Shown: positions 13,005 through 26,143, numbered from the stretch's first letter. The stretch: DNA of 64,000 nucleotides from Choristoneura fumiferana (GCF_025370935.1 NC_133476.1:9645399-9709398); one strand, 5' to 3'. Numbers and translations: made by a program. Notes: a model not told the origin generated them from the letters alone.

Positions 13005-13688
13005 ACACACCGAAACTATAGACGTCTATATATGATTAGAGGTAATTCCTGTATGCATGCTATCTTTATCTCACTACAAATGACCTGTTGAAGTGGCCTC
13101 TCCAATCCAATAAATGGAATTATGTTTTAAGTGCAAAACAAGGCATTGTAATAAAATAAATGTTATGGTAGATTAAAGAACTGTGTTAAGTACCTATTTC
13201 TAATTAGTTACTCTGTCTTGTTATTCATTAAGCTTTATTAATATTATGGGCTACTTAGTTTAAACTAAATATGTACAACCCAGGCCTGTTACATACAGAC
13301 TGAGAAAATACAGAAAGTACATACATACAGTGGAAATTAAAAATATTTGATCATACTGAATATAATCTTAAATCTATTGACTCTTGAGCTGAGATGTCCT
13401 GCATTTTGTAGGTATTTTGAAACAGACCTACAACAGAGTGGTCAAATTAAAATTTAGAAATTTGTAGGACTTGAATTTTGTGTTACGTAATTAGTTAAAA
13501 ATTAAAATCAGTGTAAACAATCTTGTAAATTATCTAGGTAATATATAATAAATCATTCGTAATGGCAAGTAATAGGATATTATATTTCTTATAATATGTA
13601 ATATAGCCAACCAAACTGAACAGATTATATTGAAAAATCAACTATCTTCTAATTGGGTAGTTTTCTGAGAAAATAAAATAATATTCTA

Positions 13689-13895
13689 TTAACCCTTTTC
13701 CAGGCATAGTGCATATAGTGACCATATAAATGTACACAAATATTCAACCTTGCTACATTTACGATGTGGTACAAAATCAATTGAAGTCATTTAAAAAACA
13801 TAATTGTTTTTAAATTAATCCCTCATATGTAAGCAACATAACTGATTAATTTTGTAGTAGCTAACCTAAATTAGCAGGGCCTGGAAAAGGGTTGT
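13689..13895. mobile_element. piggyBac-like MITE, ~200 bp
   Basis: TTAA plus CCCTTTTCCAGGC at 13,689-13,705 is mirrored by GCCTGGAAAAGGG ending at 13,891. The right flank reads TTGT where TTAA is expected. The left end shares 'atagtgcatatag' with the 2,036 copy. Non-coding. Confidence 0.65.
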
Positions 13896-13938
13896 CCATC
13901 ATGCAGAACTTTAACTGGCTATATCTTCACCATTTTAA

Positions 13939-14035
13939 ATAATCATCATCACCATCAGCCTACAGCAGTCCACTGCTGGACTAGGCCTCTTCCATGGCGC
14001 GCTACAACCATCCACCGACCCTCTGCTTATTTCTG
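13939..14035 (-). repeat. SINE-like fragment (S4), copy 1
   Basis: Reading minus, it ends in a (GAT)n-type tail. It contains the 'gtccactgctggac' and 'ggcctcttccatggcgcgc' blocks also seen at 53,455-53,600. It is a non-coding fragment. Confidence 0.5.
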
Positions 14036-15149
14036 ACAGTATAATTAATAGGTACTGGTAATGTAACTAATAGACTAATTGAATTTTTTGAGGACATAGG
14101 CTTATTGTAAAATAAACTTTTTTAAATGGTAATGTTTGTGGTCCTATTACACATTGTGTTAGCAATCATTTAATGTTTCATTATCTCTGATACCTACAGC
14201 CCTAATTAGTGGCCTTAACCTTGTGTACCTAGTACCTACCTACATGTAGGTATAACCTAGTTTATGATAGCATAATTCTGTAATTGACCTATATGATAAC
14301 TCACAGGTTAGCAGTTCTGCAAATAGTTATGGTATTCCATCTAGCAATTAAACACAATTGTCCTCCTGTACTTGTGGGCACTAATAAGATCATTAATTAT
14401 TTTACAATTTATAAGGAAAATTAGCATTCGAAATCACAAATCAAATGGTTGAACAAAGAAACATGTATTTTAACATTACTCATCTTATCCTTTGTTTTGT
14501 ACTATAACTGGAGGAAAATCTAGCTTCTAAATTCCATAAACATCTTAGATTATTGGGAGAATGGTAATAATTGCAGAGTAATGCGATTATGTTTAAAAAA
14601 ATGTGGGATAATTAATTATTTACAAATCGTCTCCAATTAGCAAGTTACTAAACTTTAATTTAATTATTTAATTACACTATCCAAGGAATACTACTAACTA
14701 TTGTTTTTTCCAAGTAAATATTATACATATCTAAATTACAAGCACTTGTACACATAATTCATGAAATTATTTCAAGTTGTACAGTATAGCATTGGTTTTT
14801 TTGAAAACAGAATAGGCCAGTTTTGCTTTTACGAATTACATAAATAAACGATAAAACTGAGTGAAAGAACAGCTCACCTGAAATGTAAATGAAGACTGGC
14901 GATCACTGTTCCATTTTACTACATTATCATATTGCCGACTGTTTCAAAACATACAATGATTATTGTAAATACATAATTCGATAAATGTTAGGGCTCTCTC
15001 GTACATGTAACATTGACTTTTTAGGTTGTCTGACACAAACTATAACTATACGATGCTGACTTTATTTTGGTTGGTTGGTAGTCAACTCACTCGGTACGGT
15101 ACTACGCCACGGTAGTCCATGGGTAGTCCATTCCATTCCAAGAATTGAC

Positions 15150-15277
15150 AGCAGGGCTACTATGAAACTCGAAGTTCGTGTCGTGCGGTCCTTCTGACAC
15201 TTACACTATTTAATACGAGAGCGAGAAAGACGGTAAAATACGAATTTCGATTTTTAAACTTCGGAGTAGGCCCTCTG
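15150..15277. repeat. palindromic element P, copy at 15.2 kb
   Basis: The left arm begins CAGGGCTACTATGAAACTCG and carries a TTCGTGTCGTGCGGTCC block. The right arm is a decayed inverse ending TAGGCCCTCTG. Same family as the copies near 25.3-25.8, 49.6 and 63.1 kb. Confidence 0.65.
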
Positions 15278-15692
15278 TTTACATTCAGAGTTGTCATAAC
15301 AATACTACAAAATTTCCCGCAAATTTCCAAAAACAAACTTCACAAATACAAGAATAACAGATATTAGAATTACATTTGCAAGTTAACTTTAGTTATATAT
15401 GTGGCGTTATCTGGTAAAAGGTACCTTGTTGTCAGTTCTAGTTTCCGAGATCGCGCTTGAAGTAAAATGTCGAAAAAAATCATTTTTTCTTTTTTTACTC
15501 TATATTAATAAGCAGGGTCTAAATTTTAATTTGACAGAGACACAAGTTTTTAAATCGATTTTTTATGAGTTAAAACATCCCTTAAAGTTCAGTAAGAAAG
15601 GTACCTTATTGTCGGTGCCGCTCTTGAATGCTTTCTGTGCGCTCAGTATCGGTTTGGAAGACGTGTCGGACGTCGGTACTTTGTCGGCGCGT

Positions 15693-15800
15693 CATCATCA
15701 TCATCATCATCCTAGCCTATACGTCCCACTGCTGGGCACAGGCCTCCTCTCAGAATGAGAGAGCTTGGGCATTGGGAACTACGCGGGCCCATTGCGGTGC
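15693..15800 (-). mobile_element. 5'-truncated SINE (S1) with 12-bp target duplication
   Basis: The minus strand shows the 3' end of the SINE that is full-length at 41,254 and 54,706: AGAGGAGGCCTGTGCCCAGC, then GTGGGACGTAT and a (GAT)n tail. It is flanked by a perfect duplication, TTGTCGGCGCGT, at 15,681-15,692 and 15,801-15,812. The perfect duplication implies a fairly recent insertion into the GGTACC element. Confidence 0.8.
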
Positions 15801-15900
15801 TTGTCGGCGCGTAAAAAACGTCAAGAATCATCATAAATTGCGTTTAATTAGAGTAAGGTAAATCATCAATAACTGGCCACCCTTAAGCGGTAGCCAGTTA

Positions 15901-16238
15901 GGCTCTTATTACACTAGCGATTTGCGGGCGAGTTGAAAGCGAGGTGAGCGCGCAGCGAGTTCGCTTCGAGCGCGTAACGATTTCACCGCGAGCATGAAAC
16001 GATATCGCCGCGAGCGCGCAACGATGTCGCTGCGAGTTCGCTGCGTTAGCGCCGAAGACGCCCTATTTATTATACGAAAGTCTACAATATGGCGTTTTTG
16101 GCGCTAAAGCAGGGAACTCGCCATGCGCTCGCAGCAGCGACATCGTTGCGCGCTTGCGGCGAAATCGTTATACGCTCGCAGCGCCTCGCTTGCCTCGCTT
16201 TCAACTCTCCCACGAATCGCTAGTGTGATAAGGCCCTT
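15901..16238. mobile_element. GC-rich palindromic MITE
   Basis: Arms 15,901-15,944 and 16,195-16,238 are inverted copies sharing CACTAGCGAT and the GAAAGCGAGG/CCTCGCTTTC ends. The interior repeats AACGATNTCGCCGCGAGCGC-like motifs in both orientations. It is nested in the 15,397-17,449 element. Non-coding. Confidence 0.7.
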
Positions 16239-16258
16239 ATTGACGATTTACGCAAATT

Positions 16259-16533
16259 TGTCTTTTTTTTATTCGACTGGATGGCAAACGAGCAAGTGGG
16301 TCACCTGATGGTAAGAGATTACCACCGCCCTTAGACACCTGCAACACCAGGGGGATTGCAGATGCGTTGCCAACCTAGGATACCTCAAATGCCAGTAATT
16401 TCACCGGCTGTCTTACTCTCCACGCCGAAACACAGCATTGCAAGCACTGCTATTCACGGCAGGATTAGCGAGCAAGATGGTGGTAGCAATCCGGGCGGAC
16501 CTTGCACAAGGTCCTACCACCTGCTGGTCTTTA
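16259..16533 (+). repeat. dispersed repeat R2, copy A
   Basis: Starts 'ttattcgactggatggcaaa', passes through CACCTGATGGTAAGAGATTA and CACGCCGAAACACAG, and ends near GGACCTTGCACAAGGTCC. Inverse copies lie at 26,619-26,893 and 55,908-56,145; those end in an A-rich run, which suggests retrotransposition. Confidence 0.75.
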
Positions 16534-18260
16534 GAGGTTGATTTATAGTAATAATAATAACGATTAATAGTTACAACTACAAATCAAAAGCATTTTTTTA
16601 GATCTTATTCTTAACGATGTCACTAAACATTTTACGACCGACAATAAGGTACCTTTTCAAATACGTTAATCATTTAGTGTGTTGAGACAAAATTATAGGT
16701 TTTTGGTAAGAGTTTTAATACTACAGTGTTCTTAAATTAAGACTATTAAAATTAATCACTAAATATTTTACCACCGACGATAAGGTACCTTTTAGAAAAT
16801 ATATAGTGATTGTACCAACTTTTTACTAAACTTTACCTTGAATTTTGAGATTGAAAAAACTAGTTTTTTAAGATTTGTTGAGTTAATTTAGTCTCATTTG
16901 GCTATGTTTTAGCGTACTAAATATAAAAGTTTGTTGATTTTGACTGTTTAATTACATTTGTAAACAACAAAGTTATTTTTGTTGAAGTATTTTTTATATA
17001 TAATAAACAAGTGTCCAATTACGTATAATATTTTTTCCTTCGATAAAATCCAATGGAAATATACTATAAATAGAAAAAAAATGTTAAAAATTCATCAACC
17101 TTTTTTTTTTACTTTATGCACTTTGGCAAGGTAAACTATAGGAAAACCGTTGTCCAATTACAAAATTGTTCTTGAAACCTGAAAGCCCGTACAATCTACT
17201 CCTCAAATAGCATGCCATCTATGTAAATTCCAACAATAACATACTTTTATTGGGTGTATAAGTTTGAATTCAATTTTCTCATAATCACCTTTTCTGGCTT
17301 TTGAGATTCAACATTTAAAAAAAAAAAAATCTATTAAACCTACATGCATGTTTCTTACATGGTTCGATAGCTAAATGTATGTAGATTATGGGGATATCAA
17401 TAACTCAATACCGACAACAAGGTACCTTTTCCCAGATAACGCCACATATGGGAATGAAAGTTCTTAAGAAATTCCAAACAAATTACTATAAGTATATTTA
17501 TCGGAAATATGTATAGCTTAGCTTGGTAAAAATGCCGCCTTAATTATAGTCATACCCTCCTAACTTACAACAAAGGACGTAAAGTGTCAAGAGTGCACTA
17601 TGAAGAATTAGTCCTTTAGTGTTGGCAGGGTAGAAAACACGTCGAATTGCTAAAATGTATATTTATGTTTTACCAAAGAACATCGGATGGATGGCTGGAT
17701 GAAAGACCAAAAAAAAAAGTTATTTAGTATATTTATAGCAATGTATTAAAATAGGTTATTTTCGGTAAGCCGTAGAAGTTTTTATATAGTACATATATTG
17801 GCAGAATAGGTATCCGAAATAAATTAAATACTTCCCAAAGTTACTTTTCCACGCGGACAAAAGCTAGTTCTTAATAAAATTTAAGAAAAAATCACTGATG
17901 TATTAAACTTTAATACAATTTAATACATCAGTGGAAAAAATCAAGAGATATAGAAAAGCCCTAAAAAAACGATCATTGTAAATGTGTTTAATTTTTCCCG
18001 TACTTCAGGGAAAATTATTCATGGCAGCCCTGAAACTGTTTCACCTCTATTTTTAACCGCTCTATTTTAATGTTTTAAAATATCTCCAACACGCCAATTC
18101 TATTTGACAGATCATAACAGATGTATGTGTCAAATGAATGAAATCCTATTTATATTATAACCTAAGAGGTAAACATTGGACGAAATATCTTATAAAATTT
18201 TGAATAATATAATGTAATAATAATCTAGCGGTGTTTAGTTTACGAAAGAATAATATAAAC

Positions 18261-20173
<1,913 letters not shown>

Positions 20174-20174
20174 A

Positions 20175-21108
20175 TAAGTGAAACCGAAACTTAGCTATCA
20201 TTTAATTTGTAAAAATTATATAAAACTGTAAAACTTAAGTGAAAACCATTAAGACATTTTTTAAGATGGTTATAGCTTGTTATACATATATATATATCTA
20301 GTACAATAACTGTGGGCAGCATTTTGCACCCTACTTTATTTTAAACTCAAAACAAACCAAGTAAGAACAGGACATCATAATCAGTTTAAAACCATTCTCG
20401 CTAAATATATGGTTAAACACATGCTCCATATATAATTATATATAACTTATTATTTAAATACATAATTCATTAAGAAACATTCAATATTGAAAATTATTTG
20501 TAAGGGTTCTAATATTACTCATAAGCAGGCCAGTATAAATCGGCACAGCGCCGAACGGTAAAATTGATTATACGTAGATGGATGTTCCGGGTTCCTTTGG
20601 GTCGGCTTCATTGAATGCCACGGTCGGCCAGAGAAATTTCGGAACATCGCTCCATACGTAATGCCGACATGGCGCCTATGGCACGATTTTCAGCTGTCGC
20701 GTTTTGCCGACTGTGGCGCTCAAAAGATCACCTGTCTTCATACTGAAAATTTCATTATACATAGGTACATCATTTATAAAGCGGGTGTTCCATTAAAGAG
20801 TAAAACCGCCAGCGAGCCGTCAAAAGAGCACTTAAAATCTACGGTTTGGCTTGTTGGCTCCTTATGCATACTTAAAATCTTAACAGCCCGGTTACGACTG
20901 CAAGCGATCGGCGTCGTAGCGATCGCTTTCTCTTTTAATTGTGTATAGGAGCAGAGACGTTCGATGTTACCTGGCAACACTTTACTGTCTGGTCAGACAT
21001 AATCTTGGCCGAGCCATAAGACCACCGGACAAGAAACCGCCCAGCTCACAATGGAGTACCCGTTTAACTGTTCTGATAATCATAAATGAGCACAGACAGG
21101 GTACGTTA
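20175..21108. other. intergenic spacer between convergent genes
   Basis: I see no gene here. The middle (20,540-20,960) is richer in GC than the flanks and looks like old repeat sequence, but I recognise no family. Confidence 0.4.
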
Positions 21109-21114
21109 TTTATT
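21109..21114 (-). terminator. AATAAA just after the SKI3 stop
   Basis: On the minus strand AATAAA starts two bases after the TAA stop (21,118-21,116). It is a candidate poly(A) signal giving a very short 3' UTR. Confidence 0.4.
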
Positions 21115-21115
21115 A

Positions 21116-24100
21116 TTACCTACTAAGCCTTTTTTCCAAAAGATTAACCCATCTACTAAGAGGTCGTGAGATTTCCAAATGCCGACGAATATGTCCAGCA
21201 GCGGCAAGTAGCCAGTCTTTTCTTTCTCCCCACTTTTTGTGCGGTAAGAGCGAGAATAGAAGAGCAGCCCATATCTCAGACTGATTAGGATACATATGTA
21301 ATCCCTCCTTGGCCAAAAACAAAGCTCTAGCAGGATTTCCTGCAAAATGTTCAGCAATACTTGCTGTGGAAATTATTTCGGCTGGATTACATTTTCCTTC
21401 TCCATAATGAGCAAGGCACAGAGCCCTTTGAGCGCAACTGCTGGCTAATCTAGCCCGTTTGCTAGACTCTCTGAGACAATATTGCGCCATACAAAACCAC
21501 AACAGAGTATTACTTGGATGATCGTGAAGAGAGTCACTTAGCAACTTTATAGCACCATCTAAATTATCATTGCACAGGAGAACATATGATTTAAGAAAAC
21601 CTATATCAAATCCAAAGTTACTATCCATGTCATATTTCTGCATCTCACTAACAGCAAGTTTGGAAAGGCTTTGGTCAGAATGTATAAGCCCCAAAGAACA
21701 AATAGCAAACAAGCTGTATGGTGTGGGTTTCTTCTGAGATACTTGAATGCTATGAAATAGCAAGGTTTTCGCATCATCCGCTCCCTTGAACATGTACACA
21801 ATTCCAGCCATAGCAACAAGAATGTCTGCTTTTTCACTATCTTCATTGCTCAACCAGTGCAGTGCTGTGTCATAAGCAGAGTATGATTCTTCATATAAGC
21901 CTTTCTTATACAATGCAAGAGCTAATCCACATGTTGAATTCAGACTTGCTTCAGTTATTGCTTGATATACTTTTACAGCTTCATCATATTTGTCCATCCT
22001 CAGTAATATTCTTCCCATATTTAAAAGAGTTATATTTCTATTATCATCATCTACATATAGCAATGCCTTTTCATATGATTTAAATGCAGCTCCTATAAGA
22101 CCAAATCTTTCTTGTAGTATTCCAAGCATAGTGCATGCACATGCATCGTTTGGTTTAAAACTAGAATACCACTCAATCAAATCAATTGCATATGGTATTG
22201 CATGGAGACCATCTATGACATACTTGTATTCTGGGTTTTCTTTATAGTTATTAGTCTTTTTCAATGTGCGACACACCCAATCAGCATATCCAAGTACACT
22301 TTCAGGGTGGTAGCCAAGACGAGATGCATGTCTGAAAAGGTCCATTGCTTCTTCTTCACGGATTACTTCAGCTATTAATGCCTGACCAACCCAACTAAGG
22401 GGATATGACGGGAGAGTGGACTGCCCGCGCCAAAAGCAGTAGTTTGACAATTTATAAAGTTTTAGTTTAAGATACAGTGTCCCCAAATTGCACCATATTT
22501 TAGCTACTGACCACTTTCGAGTTACTTGCAAAGCTTTAATAAAACAATGTTGTGCAAGATCATATTTTTTGATAAATAAACATATTTTCCCCAGTAAATT
22601 CCAATTTCTCCAAATATTTGGTTTCTCTTTGATGCATTTGAGTGTCAAGTTATAAGCAATGTGGCAGTTAGCAAGTTTCTTACTTTCTTGATAAAATGCA
22701 AAATATGTAGATGCTAGCTCATATGAAGCAGATTGCTGATTCCTTTTAGCCACAATTGAATAACAAGCAATTGCCTTTGGATAAATGTCAACCTTCTCTT
22801 TTTTCAAAATTTCTTCATCAGATTCTGTTATTAAATCTTTCATGTACACAAATGCATACTTATTTGGTAAAGTAGTGACAAACATTAAAGTGTCTGCTAA
22901 AAGTTTCCAAAGACAAACAAATTGTTTTTCCTTCTGTAGTGCTTGAAGTAGATAAACTACAGCTTTCTGAGCACAGTCTCTAGCACTGCCATAAACTTTA
23001 CCTGTTAACTTCTTTTTGGCAATTCTTATCCATGTTTCTGCTATTCCTTTCAGAGCAAGCATAGAATAAGGATCAATTTTTAATACCTTTTCATAGGTAG
23101 CAATGGCATCTTCATACTGTGTTAAGAGAGAGTGTATATTTCCTATTTTAGTCAGGCAGTGTGAACTCTTGTTTGGATCAGCCACCATCACTTTATTATA
23201 AGCCCTCAATGCTGAGGTATAAGATCCTCTAGAGTAGTAAGCATCTGCCAAACATTCAAAAGCAGTTATGTTTCCTTGATCACTTTTAATAACATTGCGG
23301 AACTGTACAACAGCATTCTCCCACAATCTTTTCTTCATATAGTGCAGGCCTAATCTTAAACTCAACCAAGACTCTTGGGTCTGCACATTCTTTTCGGCAG
23401 CAGTAAGCAGCTCAAAATCAGCTTCACTGAGTTCCAATTTAACATAAATTTCACTTAGCATTTTAGTTATTTTTATGCTTGTACTGTCTAGACTGTGTGC
23501 CTTTTCAAAGCATTTTTTAGCTTTTTCTAAATCCTGTTTGTGTTCACAATAGAAATGTCCCAAGTACAGAAAAGTTTCAGGATGATATGGGTTCAATTTT
23601 GCAGCTTTGAGTAAATTAATTTGACTTTTTTCATATTCCTTTAGTTTCCAAAAAGCTTTGCCCAAGTAGAACAAATTTAAAGAGTCATTAGTTGTATTTT
23701 CAAGTAGTGTTGTGGTCTCCTTATATTTTTTGTGTTTTAATAATGATAAGGCACAAAGCTGGAGATAGTATTCTGTTGATTTCAAGTTTGCAATTATTTG
23801 ATCAGCAGGTTGATCAGTTTCAATAGAACATTCTGCAAGAAGAGCTTGTTCACTGTTTGATAGGGTGTCTATTGGTATGTCTGATGCAGCAGAAATAGCA
23901 TATTTCCACTTTTTTTGTTTAGCAAGAGATAAAAATAGGAACTTTTTTAACTTTAAAATAAAACTTAGTTCCTTTGCTTTGGTAAGAAAGTTCGAAGCAA
24001 GTTTTTGTACAACAGGCCATTTTTTTAACATGATTGCACATTTGATTATGAATGTTGCCTCAGTGATGTCTGCTTGATGATAATTTATCAGCGGTACACA

Positions 24101-24934
24101 CTGCTTATAAGCTTCTAAATATTCTGATTTGTCAAAACTAATCATGCATCTCAGTAAACCAGGGAATTTTGAATTCTCAATACCCTCAATTATTTTTTCT
24201 ACATACTCATCAATTGGTATGTCATGAAAGGAATCCTCTTCCACATATTTACTGCAAATATGTTTGCAGATCAACTCGCGTAATACAACATTATGCGAAA
24301 AGAATTTAAGGTGCATGATTTCATCCACTGCTTGAGCGTAATTACTTTTTTGTAGTATTACTTTGGCATAAAGCAACTCTAGGTTGTTACTTGGATCATT
24401 TATGTAGAATTCATCAAGAATTTTTAAAATGGATGGTATATCACCTTCTTTGGGAGGGACTTCTTTTTTGAGGAGTTCCAGCAGTTGCAAGTCAGCTGCT
24501 TTTGATAATTTGGTTGCAGGATCTTTGTCACATTGCTGGATGATTGTAGTGATAGCATCACTGTTTTTTAAACTGCAACCAAGTTGGCCAAGTTTAGTTA
24601 TGATTTCTAGAGATTTATCTTCCTCAATTTGCAGTTTCAATATCTCATCATAAATTGAGAATAGTTTAGTTTTTAAAGACTCATCTTCATTTCGTTCATA
24701 ATAGCTTGCGAGGCCGAGCCAGGCCAATGGATGCTCCGGCTTACTTGCTATAGCTTTTTGATAAGCCATTGGTGCTTGGCTAGCATCCTGAAAAGACTTC
24801 CCGAGAAGAACTAATGCCATATAGTTTTCCTTATCTTTCCGCAGTATGTTTTTGCAGCATTCTTGGGCCTCTTTGTACTTGTTTTCATCAATAAGCTTTC
24901 TTGCTTCTTTCACCAATGTCTTAACATCAGCCAT
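21116..24934 (-). CDS. TTC37: SKI3/TTC37, tetratricopeptide subunit of the SKI complex
   Basis: One uninterrupted reading frame of 1,272 residues. SKI3 is the TPR scaffold of the cytosolic SKI complex, which feeds mRNA into the exosome for 3'-5' decay. The N-terminus MADVKTLVKEARKLIDENKY and the first TPR pair (ALVLLGKSFQ, AYQKAIASKPEHPLAWLGLA) are typical of the family. TPR-like helices recur to the end, for example AVVQFRNVIKSDQGNITAF, AIATYEKVLKIDPYSMLALK and AFKSYEKALLYVDDDNRN. It is shorter than the human protein (about 1,560 residues); the C-terminus LEKRLSR may simply be shorter in insects. The ATG directly follows a strong acceptor (TTTAATTTACAG|ATGG), so the 5' UTR probably has an intron. 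No frame break in 3.8 kb. The lack of coding introns contrasts with both neighbours. Confidence 0.95.
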   Translation of the reverse strand: MADVKTLVKEARKLIDENKYKEAQECCKNILRKDKENYMALVLLGKSFQDASQAPMAYQKAIASKPEHPLAWLGLASYYERNEDESLKTKLFSIYDEILKLQIEEDKSLEIITKLGQLGCSLKNSDAITTIIQQCDKDPATKLSKAADLQLLELLKKEVPPKEGDIPSILKILDEFYINDPSNNLELLYAKVILQKSNYAQAVDEIMHLKFFSHNVVLRELICKHICSKYVEEDSFHDIPIDEYVEKIIEGIENSKFPGLLRCMISFDKSEYLEAYKQCVPLINYHQADITEATFIIKCAIMLKKWPVVQKLASNFLTKAKELSFILKLKKFLFLSLAKQKKWKYAISAASDIPIDTLSNSEQALLAECSIETDQPADQIIANLKSTEYYLQLCALSLLKHKKYKETTTLLENTTNDSLNLFYLGKAFWKLKEYEKSQINLLKAAKLNPYHPETFLYLGHFYCEHKQDLEKAKKCFEKAHSLDSTSIKITKMLSEIYVKLELSEADFELLTAAEKNVQTQESWLSLRLGLHYMKKRLWENAVVQFRNVIKSDQGNITAFECLADAYYSRGSYTSALRAYNKVMVADPNKSSHCLTKIGNIHSLLTQYEDAIATYEKVLKIDPYSMLALKGIAETWIRIAKKKLTGKVYGSARDCAQKAVVYLLQALQKEKQFVCLWKLLADTLMFVTTLPNKYAFVYMKDLITESDEEILKKEKVDIYPKAIACYSIVAKRNQQSASYELASTYFAFYQESKKLANCHIAYNLTLKCIKEKPNIWRNWNLLGKICLFIKKYDLAQHCFIKALQVTRKWSVAKIWCNLGTLYLKLKLYKLSNYCFWRGQSTLPSYPLSWVGQALIAEVIREEEAMDLFRHASRLGYHPESVLGYADWVCRTLKKTNNYKENPEYKYVIDGLHAIPYAIDLIEWYSSFKPNDACACTMLGILQERFGLIGAAFKSYEKALLYVDDDNRNITLLNMGRILLRMDKYDEAVKVYQAITEASLNSTCGLALALYKKGLYEESYSAYDTALHWLSNEDSEKADILVAMAGIVYMFKGADDAKTLLFHSIQVSQKKPTPYSLFAICSLGLIHSDQSLSKLAVSEMQKYDMDSNFGFDIGFLKSYVLLCNDNLDGAIKLLSDSLHDHPSNTLLWFCMAQYCLRESSKRARLASSCAQRALCLAHYGEGKCNPAEIISTASIAEHFAGNPARALFLAKEGLHMYPNQSEIWAALLFSLLPHKKWGERKDWLLAAAGHIRRHLEISRPLSRWVNLLEKRLSR

Positions 24935-25102
24935 CTGTAAATTAAAGCGTCAAGCTATGATGTTTTGCAAAAAATATTTTATTAATAGATAATTTTCGAG
25001 TACGACGTATGTTGATAATCTTGAAATGCGGTGTGAAGTGTAGGTTATTTATTGCTATTGATATACAATATTTATAGTTTGTATGCGAAAAATTAAAATT
25101 AC
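24935..25102 (-). other. TTC37: probable 5' UTR intron of SKI3
   Basis: On the minus strand GGCAAG|GTAATT (donor, 25,102) and TTTAATTTACAG (acceptor, 24,935) would bound a 168-bp intron that ends exactly at the start codon. The upstream non-coding exon would contain an ATG (AATGAGAATATTGG) opening a short upstream frame that overlaps the main start. Inferred from splice signals only. Confidence 0.45.
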
Positions 25103-25210
25103 CTTGCCAATATTCTCATTGCCGTAACTTAAAATCTTATGTGAAACACTATTTCCTTTCTTCTACGGACTATAAACCGCAATAACACCCAGCTACCAGC
25201 TGTTTCTTCT

Positions 25211-25594
25211 GGGTGACACTTTCCCGGTTTCTCGGCCCGGATAATACCGATCCTGCAGGGCTACTACGAAACTCGAAATTCGTATCGTACCGTCCCTCTC
25301 GCTCTGGTATTAAACAGTCTAAGTGTCAGAGGGACCGCACGACACGAACTGCTGTTTTTTGTTTACACCCATAGAAACTGCAGGGCTACTACGAAACTCA
25401 AAACTTGAAGTTCGTACCGTACCGTCCCTCTCGCTCTCGTATTAAATAGTATAAGTGTCAGAGGGACCGCACGACACGAACTTCGAATTTCGAAGTAGCC
25501 CTGCTGCTGACGTGAGCTTCTAAGGGCGTGTACACGAAAAACAGGGTCGGTATTTCCATCCCGGTATTATCCGAGGCGGGAAAAAGTGTCACCC
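25211..25594. mobile_element. MITE with GTGACACTTT ends, host of palindromic copies
   Basis: Left arm 25,211-25,256 (GGGTGACACTTTCCCGG ... GGATAATACCGATC) and right arm 25,546-25,594 (GTCGGTATTT ... GGTATTATCCGAGGCGGG ... GTGTCACCC) are inverted copies. Palindromic P elements fill the interior, so they appear to have inserted into it. Confidence 0.55.
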
Positions 25595-25802
25595 CAGCAG
25601 GGCTACTACGAAACTCGAAGTTCGAGTCGTGCGGTCCTTCTCGCTCTCGTATTAAATAGTATAATTGTCAGCAGCAGGGCTACTACAAAACTCGAAGTTC
25701 GTGTCGTGCGGTCCCTCTCGCTCTCGTATTAAATTGACAAAAAATTAAGTGTCAGAGGGACCGCACGACACGAACTTCGAGTTTCGTAGTAGCCCCTGCT
25801 GT
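25253..25802. repeat. cluster of palindromic elements P
   Basis: Four copies lie close together: 25,253-25,353; 25,378-25,506; a half copy 25,597-25,674; and 25,673-25,802. Each begins CAGGGCTACTACGAAACTCG and folds on itself through TCGTGCGGTCC/GGACCGCACGA, with an AATAGTATAAGTGTC loop. They lie 0.3-0.9 kb upstream of the SKI3 start. Non-coding foldback MITEs. Confidence 0.8.
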
Positions 25803-26143
25803 TTCTCAATCAAAATCCACAGGTTATAGTAAAATAAAATAAATAACAGAAGGAGAAAGGTGGGGCCACATGCAATCGCTCGACGCTCGTTTCCGGAAGG
25901 TGAGGAGGGTAGCAGTTAGCAGTCGCGGCAGTGGTACAAATAAAAGAAATTGGAGAGAATGAAAAAAAAACAGTGTTTTTGCCGAAATTAAAGAGGTTTT
26001 TTTTCCAGCGATAAAGCTCAACATTTTAGTTTTATCGCTGTATGTCACGTGACCAAATTTGACGCTGGAAAAAAGCGTAGCCGCGCCTTAAGCCTAAAGC
26101 CATATTGAAGGCGCAGCTCGTCGATTTAGAATACGCAATACAT

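Larger units (their letters stand above)
13005..15149. other. intergenic, AT-rich, two small repeats
   Basis: Apart from the piggyBac-like MITE (13,689) and a repeat fragment (13,939) I see no gene, RNA gene or ordered structure. Confidence 0.5.
15397..17449. mobile_element. 2.05-kb inverted-repeat element with repeated GGTACC cores
   Basis: The terminal arms 15,397-15,433 and 17,413-17,449 match at 36 of 37 positions as inverted copies (ATATGTGGCGTTATCTGG outermost). The core AAGGTACCTT with an adjoining GTCGG-type block occurs in both arms and three more times inside (15,598-15,615; 16,638-16,657; 16,774-16,793), always pointing inward. Subterminal repeats like these usually bind transposase. 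There is no transposase gene, so the element is non-autonomous. A SINE fragment, a MITE and repeat R2 sit inside it. No target duplication could be fixed and the superfamily is unknown. Confidence 0.7.

Noticed and set aside
15399..15758. 119-codon plus-strand frame
   Set aside because: It lies in the GGTACC element and ends in the reversed SINE tail, giving a His run; not coding.
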